From NCBI GenBank assembly GCA_014728175.1, contig WJMA01000017.1, positions 1 to 64,000 on the forward strand: 64,000 bases of DNA. Direction: 5' to 3'. The notes beneath the pieces were generated by a model. That model saw only the letters and a program-made list of their open reading frames with translations, was not told the DNA's origin and searched no databases. This document shows, piece by piece, positions 61,392 to 64,000 of the stretch. The DNA is from Candidatus Fermentibacterota bacterium. GTDB lineage: Bacteria; Fermentibacterota; Fermentibacteria; Fermentibacterales; JCC-6. Within the stretch, counting starts at the first letter, position 1; every line of letters begins with the position of its first letter. The translations under genes and the position numbers were made by a program.

Positions 61392-63212
61392 ATGAAACTA
61401 TTGCCCTTCATGGTCTTGTCTTTGTCATTTCCTTCTTTGGCGGACTACGCTACGCAGACCGATTGGTCGGGAGGCCCCGGTGTCTGGGGTCCGGTGATCG
61501 ATTGGGGAGATGAGTGCTACCTTACAACCGACATGGATTATTACAGTACATCGGGAGAAGTAGGAATCAAGACATCGGTCATAGAACATTTCATCGTTAA
61601 ATATCCCAGCGTAACATGCGTAGATGCCGCCGATATCAACGGTGACGGCTACCAAGATGTGCTTGCTTGCGCTGGCCAGTTTAACGACAGCATACTTTGG
61701 CTTTGGAATTTAGACGGTTCAGGGACCTCCTGGGATTACCACTGGATTGGAACCAGTTTTCGGGGTGCTTCTTGTGTCCGGCCATGCGACTTGGACGGCG
61801 ACGGAGACGTGGACGTGATCGGCTCCGCGTACGATGAAAACCTGGTTGCATGGTTCGAGAACACGGATGGAACGGGCGTTTTCTGGACGGAGCACGAGAT
61901 AGACGCCGACTTCCCAGGAGCGTATTCCGTGTATCCTGGCGATATTGATGGTGATGGAGACATGGATGTGGTCGGCGTCGCGTTCGATGCCGACCGCGTG
62001 GTCTGGTGGGAGAACGCCGACGGGGCAGGCGGCTCGTGGGTCGAGCACACCATCGAACAGGTTTTCGGCGGTCCCCTTTACGTTCATTCCAGCGACATCG
62101 ACGGTGACGGTGACCTGGACGTGCTGGCTTCCACCGATGCCGGCGACGACCTAACCTGGTGGGAGAACGCCGATGGCGCTGGTACATTCTGGGTCAAGCA
62201 CAGAGTTGATGAGAACTACTACGACTACGCGGTCTGCCTGTCGACGGACGATGTAGATGGCGACGGCGACATGGACATTTTGGGAGCCGACTACGGGGAC
62301 TGGGCGATAAAGTGGTGGGAGAACCTCGACGGAGTGGGCACGTCATGGCTTGAGCACACTGTCGACGACAGATTCGATGGAGCTTACTCAGTCCGAACGG
62401 CCGACTTCGACGGGGACGGTGACGTGGACGTACTCGGTGCGGGCTACGGTGCGGACGAAGTAGCTTGGTGGGAGAACATAGACAGCATAGGCACCACCTG
62501 GATGAAGCACCAGATTGCCGAACTCTTCTACAATGCTTCCACTTGCTGTGCGGACATCGATGGTAACGGTAACCCTGATGCCGTGGGCGCAGCGAATTAT
62601 ACCGGGTACGTAAACTGGTGGGACCTGTCGCAACGTTGTCCCAGCGGCTCGGTGGAGTCCAGCATTCTGGATGCTCGGTGCAGCCCCGACTGGGAGAATC
62701 TCTACTGGAGCTGTTCGGAGCCTGAGTCGACCAGCATTGCATTCCAGGTAAGAGCCTCCAGCGACCCCGACAACATGGGTCCTTGGTCGGACACCCTGGC
62801 AGCGCCATGCGGTCTTGAGGGCATCCTGGAGGATGGGGACAGCCTCCTGCAGTACAGGGCGATTCTCGAGACCTCCGATACCGAGGTCACGCCCAGGCTG
62901 TTCGATGTTGCAGTCATCTGGAATTCTCTAGGTATAGAAGGGGAATGCCAAAGTGATCGTCCCCGGCTTCTTCGCTTCACCCCGAACCCCACCGTTGGCA
63001 CTCCTGTGGCCAGGTTTTTCCTACCGGAGCCGTCCAATGTGGGGTTCTCGGTTTACGATTTGGCCGGCAGACTGGTAATAACCGTTCCCCAGAGAGAGTA
63101 CCAGGCGGGAAGCGGAGAGGTGGAGCTTGCCGCTACACCTCCCGGCGTCTACTTCTGCCGGATGAGGTCGGCCGGCTTCGACCTGGTTCGACGCTTCTGC
63201 GTTCTGGAATAG
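61392..63212 (+). CDS. Secreted FG-GAP/VCBS repeat protein with Por-like sorting domain
   Basis: The 606-residue protein has a signal peptide (MKLLPFMVLSLSFPSLA) and about eight near-identical repeats of about 44 residues with D-x-D-G-D-G-D-x-D-V (CDLDGDGDVDVIGSAYDEN..VAWFEN, GDIDGDGDMDVVGVAFDADRVVWWENADG, SDIDGDGDLDVLAST). The end is a Por-type domain (FTPNP, FSVYDLAGRLV, GVYFCRM, end RRFCVLE). GGAGG lies seven bases before ATG 61392; the longer in-frame opening to 61164 has no ribosome site. A GACAATTGTC palindrome lies at 61365-61374 and TTGACA at 61345. Confidence 0.88.
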   Translation: MKLLPFMVLSLSFPSLADYATQTDWSGGPGVWGPVIDWGDECYLTTDMDYYSTSGEVGIKTSVIEHFIVKYPSVTCVDAADINGDGYQDVLACAGQFNDSILWLWNLDGSGTSWDYHWIGTSFRGASCVRPCDLDGDGDVDVIGSAYDENLVAWFENTDGTGVFWTEHEIDADFPGAYSVYPGDIDGDGDMDVVGVAFDADRVVWWENADGAGGSWVEHTIEQVFGGPLYVHSSDIDGDGDLDVLASTDAGDDLTWWENADGAGTFWVKHRVDENYYDYAVCLSTDDVDGDGDMDILGADYGDWAIKWWENLDGVGTSWLEHTVDDRFDGAYSVRTADFDGDGDVDVLGAGYGADEVAWWENIDSIGTTWMKHQIAELFYNASTCCADIDGNGNPDAVGAANYTGYVNWWDLSQRCPSGSVESSILDARCSPDWENLYWSCSEPESTSIAFQVRASSDPDNMGPWSDTLAAPCGLEGILEDGDSLLQYRAILETSDTEVTPRLFDVAVIWNSLGIEGECQSDRPRLLRFTPNPTVGTPVARFFLPEPSNVGFSVYDLAGRLVITVPQREYQAGSGEVELAATPPGVYFCRMRSAGFDLVRRFCVLE

Positions 63213-63278
63213 GATGCTCTGGAGAAGCAGCGAGCAATCCGATCTGTTAACCACTGGCAAATGTGTTCGAGACAAGGT

Positions 63279-63354
63279 TGGCTCCCCGAGCAGGACTCGA
63301 ACCTGCGACCTAGTGGTTAACAGCCACCCGCTCTACCAGCTGAGCTATCGGGGA
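63279..63354 (-). tRNA. tRNA-Asn (anticodon GTT)
   Basis: On the minus strand the RNA starts TCCCCGATAGCTCAG and ends CTCGGGGAG followed by encoded CCA (63281-63279). The acceptor stem is TCCCCGA/TCGGGGA, the anticodon loop CTGTTAACC carries GTT, and the T arm is GCAGG-TTCGAGT-CCTGC. All four arms fold. Confidence 0.95.
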
Positions 63355-63456
63355 GCGCAAAAAGGTTGGCTGGAAGCGAGGCTGAAGATAGACGGGGGGC
63401 TCGAATCTGTCAAGATTTTGGGTTCTTGAGAGTTTTGGTTGCCGGAGATGTGGAGT

Positions 63457-63491
63457 GGGGGAGAGGACGGGTTGATTCCGCTCTCTCCCCC
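63457..63491 (-). terminator. Hairpin after the RRM gene
   Basis: GGGGGAGAG (63457-63465) and CTCTCCCCC (63483-63491) form a nine-base-pair stem with a 17-base loop, 15 bases after the RRM stop. There is no adjacent T run on the minus strand, so it is only a likely terminator. Confidence 0.4.
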
Positions 63492-63505
63492 GGTCTTGTT
63501 CGGTT

Positions 63506-63766
63506 CTAGGGACGGCGTCTCTTGTCGTGAGCGTAGTCTACGCGCACTGTCCGCCCGTCGATGTCCTGGTTGTCCATGGCGTTCTTGGCTGTCTCCGCAC
63601 TTTCCGCTTCTGCGAAAGTAACGAAGCCGAAGCCTCTGGATCTCCCGGTATTCCTGTCCAGGATCACCTTGGCGTCGGTCACCTCGCCGTACTCCGAGAA
63701 AGCCTCCTTAAGGCTTTCGTCGGTCGTTGCCCAAGCCAGACCACCAACGAAGAGCTTATTGTTCAT
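63506..63766 (-). CDS. RNA-recognition-motif (RRM) protein
   Basis: The 86-residue protein is one RRM: RNP2 KLFVGGLAWAT at the start, a helix (DESLKEAFSEYGEVTDAKVI), RNP1 RSRGFGFVTF, and a basic tail (HDKRRRP). Such small glycine-poor RRM proteins bind single-stranded RNA and occur in Bacteroidetes, cyanobacteria and other phyla, often as cold-induced RNA chaperones. A site (GAGAAGGTGC) precedes the ATG. The 234 bases from here to the window end hold no gene I can support. Confidence 0.93.
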   Translation of the reverse strand: MNNKLFVGGLAWATTDESLKEAFSEYGEVTDAKVILDRNTGRSRGFGFVTFAEAESAETAKNAMDNQDIDGRTVRVDYAHDKRRRP

Positions 63767-64000
63767 AGCACCTTCTCAGCGTGCTGGAGCTTGATGAGCC
63801 CCGTGGTTCAATCGAGCGGAAGCGCAGGCCGCCGCCCCTCCCAGTACTTCTGGGAGCGAAATACCTATGGAATTCCAAAGGAATGATAGCCTTGGGGAAA
63901 ACGGGAACGGGAAGATGTGCTCTTGCGTCAAACTCAGATTCGATCCGGCCAGATGAGAAATAGCAATTACGAACGTCTCGAATGGCGATTATCGATGAAG

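Noticed and set aside
63214-63429. Plus-strand open frame of 71 codons containing SPSRTRTCDLVV
   Set aside because: It is the antisense reading of tRNA-Asn, a well-known false protein.
1-64000. CRISPR array, phage genes, integrase or rRNA operon
   Set aside because: I found no regularly spaced repeats, phage structural genes, site-specific integrase or rRNA sequence.

Overview
The window is a gene-dense, GC-rich bacterial chromosome segment of 64 kb. It reads as an uncultured Gram-negative lineage of the FCB superphylum. The reasons are many secreted proteins ending in a PNP...G(R)...GxY type C-terminal domain like the type IX secretion (Por) sorting domain, a gingipain-like C25 peptidase, lipoproteins, SurA/PpiC-type periplasmic chaperones, and FtsEX. 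Fermentibacterota or a close relative is my best guess; no rRNA is present to settle it. Most genes have clear Shine-Dalgarno sites, with frequent GTG and TTG starts. TGA, TAA and TAG all act as stops.

Layout: 1-12.9 kb (+) is a compact housekeeping run: the end of an M23 peptidase, mfd, four SurA/PpiC-like folding factors, an S4 RNA-binding protein, ftsE-ftsX, yajC, def, fmt and a DUF116 protein. 12.9-16.6 kb (-) holds an oligoendopeptidase F and a PAS/HD-GYP protein in one operon. 16.7-19 kb has a decayed MFS transporter, an XRE regulator and a secreted beta-propeller-like gene broken by one in-frame TGA. 19.1-30.5 kb (-) is a complete glycogen operon: TerB-like zinc-ribbon protein, a bifunctional 1413-residue debranching enzyme, a CBM48-like protein, glycogen phosphorylase, glycogen synthase and branching enzyme. 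No ADP-glucose pyrophosphorylase gene lies in it.

30.6-42.8 kb is mixed: a class V aminotransferase, several secreted proteins, small Cys-rich and membrane proteins, a second SurA-like lipoprotein, a secreted subtilisin, and the most unusual gene of the window. That gene (35471-38143, minus) encodes a site-2-protease-like HEMGH membrane domain fused to an enolase whose two domains are in reversed order: the TIM barrel with the catalytic residues comes first and the canonical N-terminal domain follows it. I know of no described enolase of this architecture.

42.9-53.1 kb carries surface or envelope genes (sulfotransferase, two glycosyltransferases), a methyltransferase, a radical SAM protein, a permease and secreted proteins. 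53.2-61.3 kb looks accessory: a frameshifted secreted gene, a DUF4143 ATPase, an IS5/IS1182-like transposase, a BNR-repeat secreted protein and the C25 peptidase. The C25 gene is visibly more AT-rich than the rest. 61.4-63.8 kb ends with another FG-GAP secreted protein, tRNA-Asn and an RRM protein.

Two classes of C-terminal signal coexist. Six secreted proteins carry the Por-like domain. Three otherwise unlike secreted proteins end in the short tag W-G-[ST]-I-K-[SA]-[SA]-F. The frameshifts in three broken genes can each be repaired by adding one G or C to a short G or C run, so sequencing error must be excluded before calling them pseudogenes.
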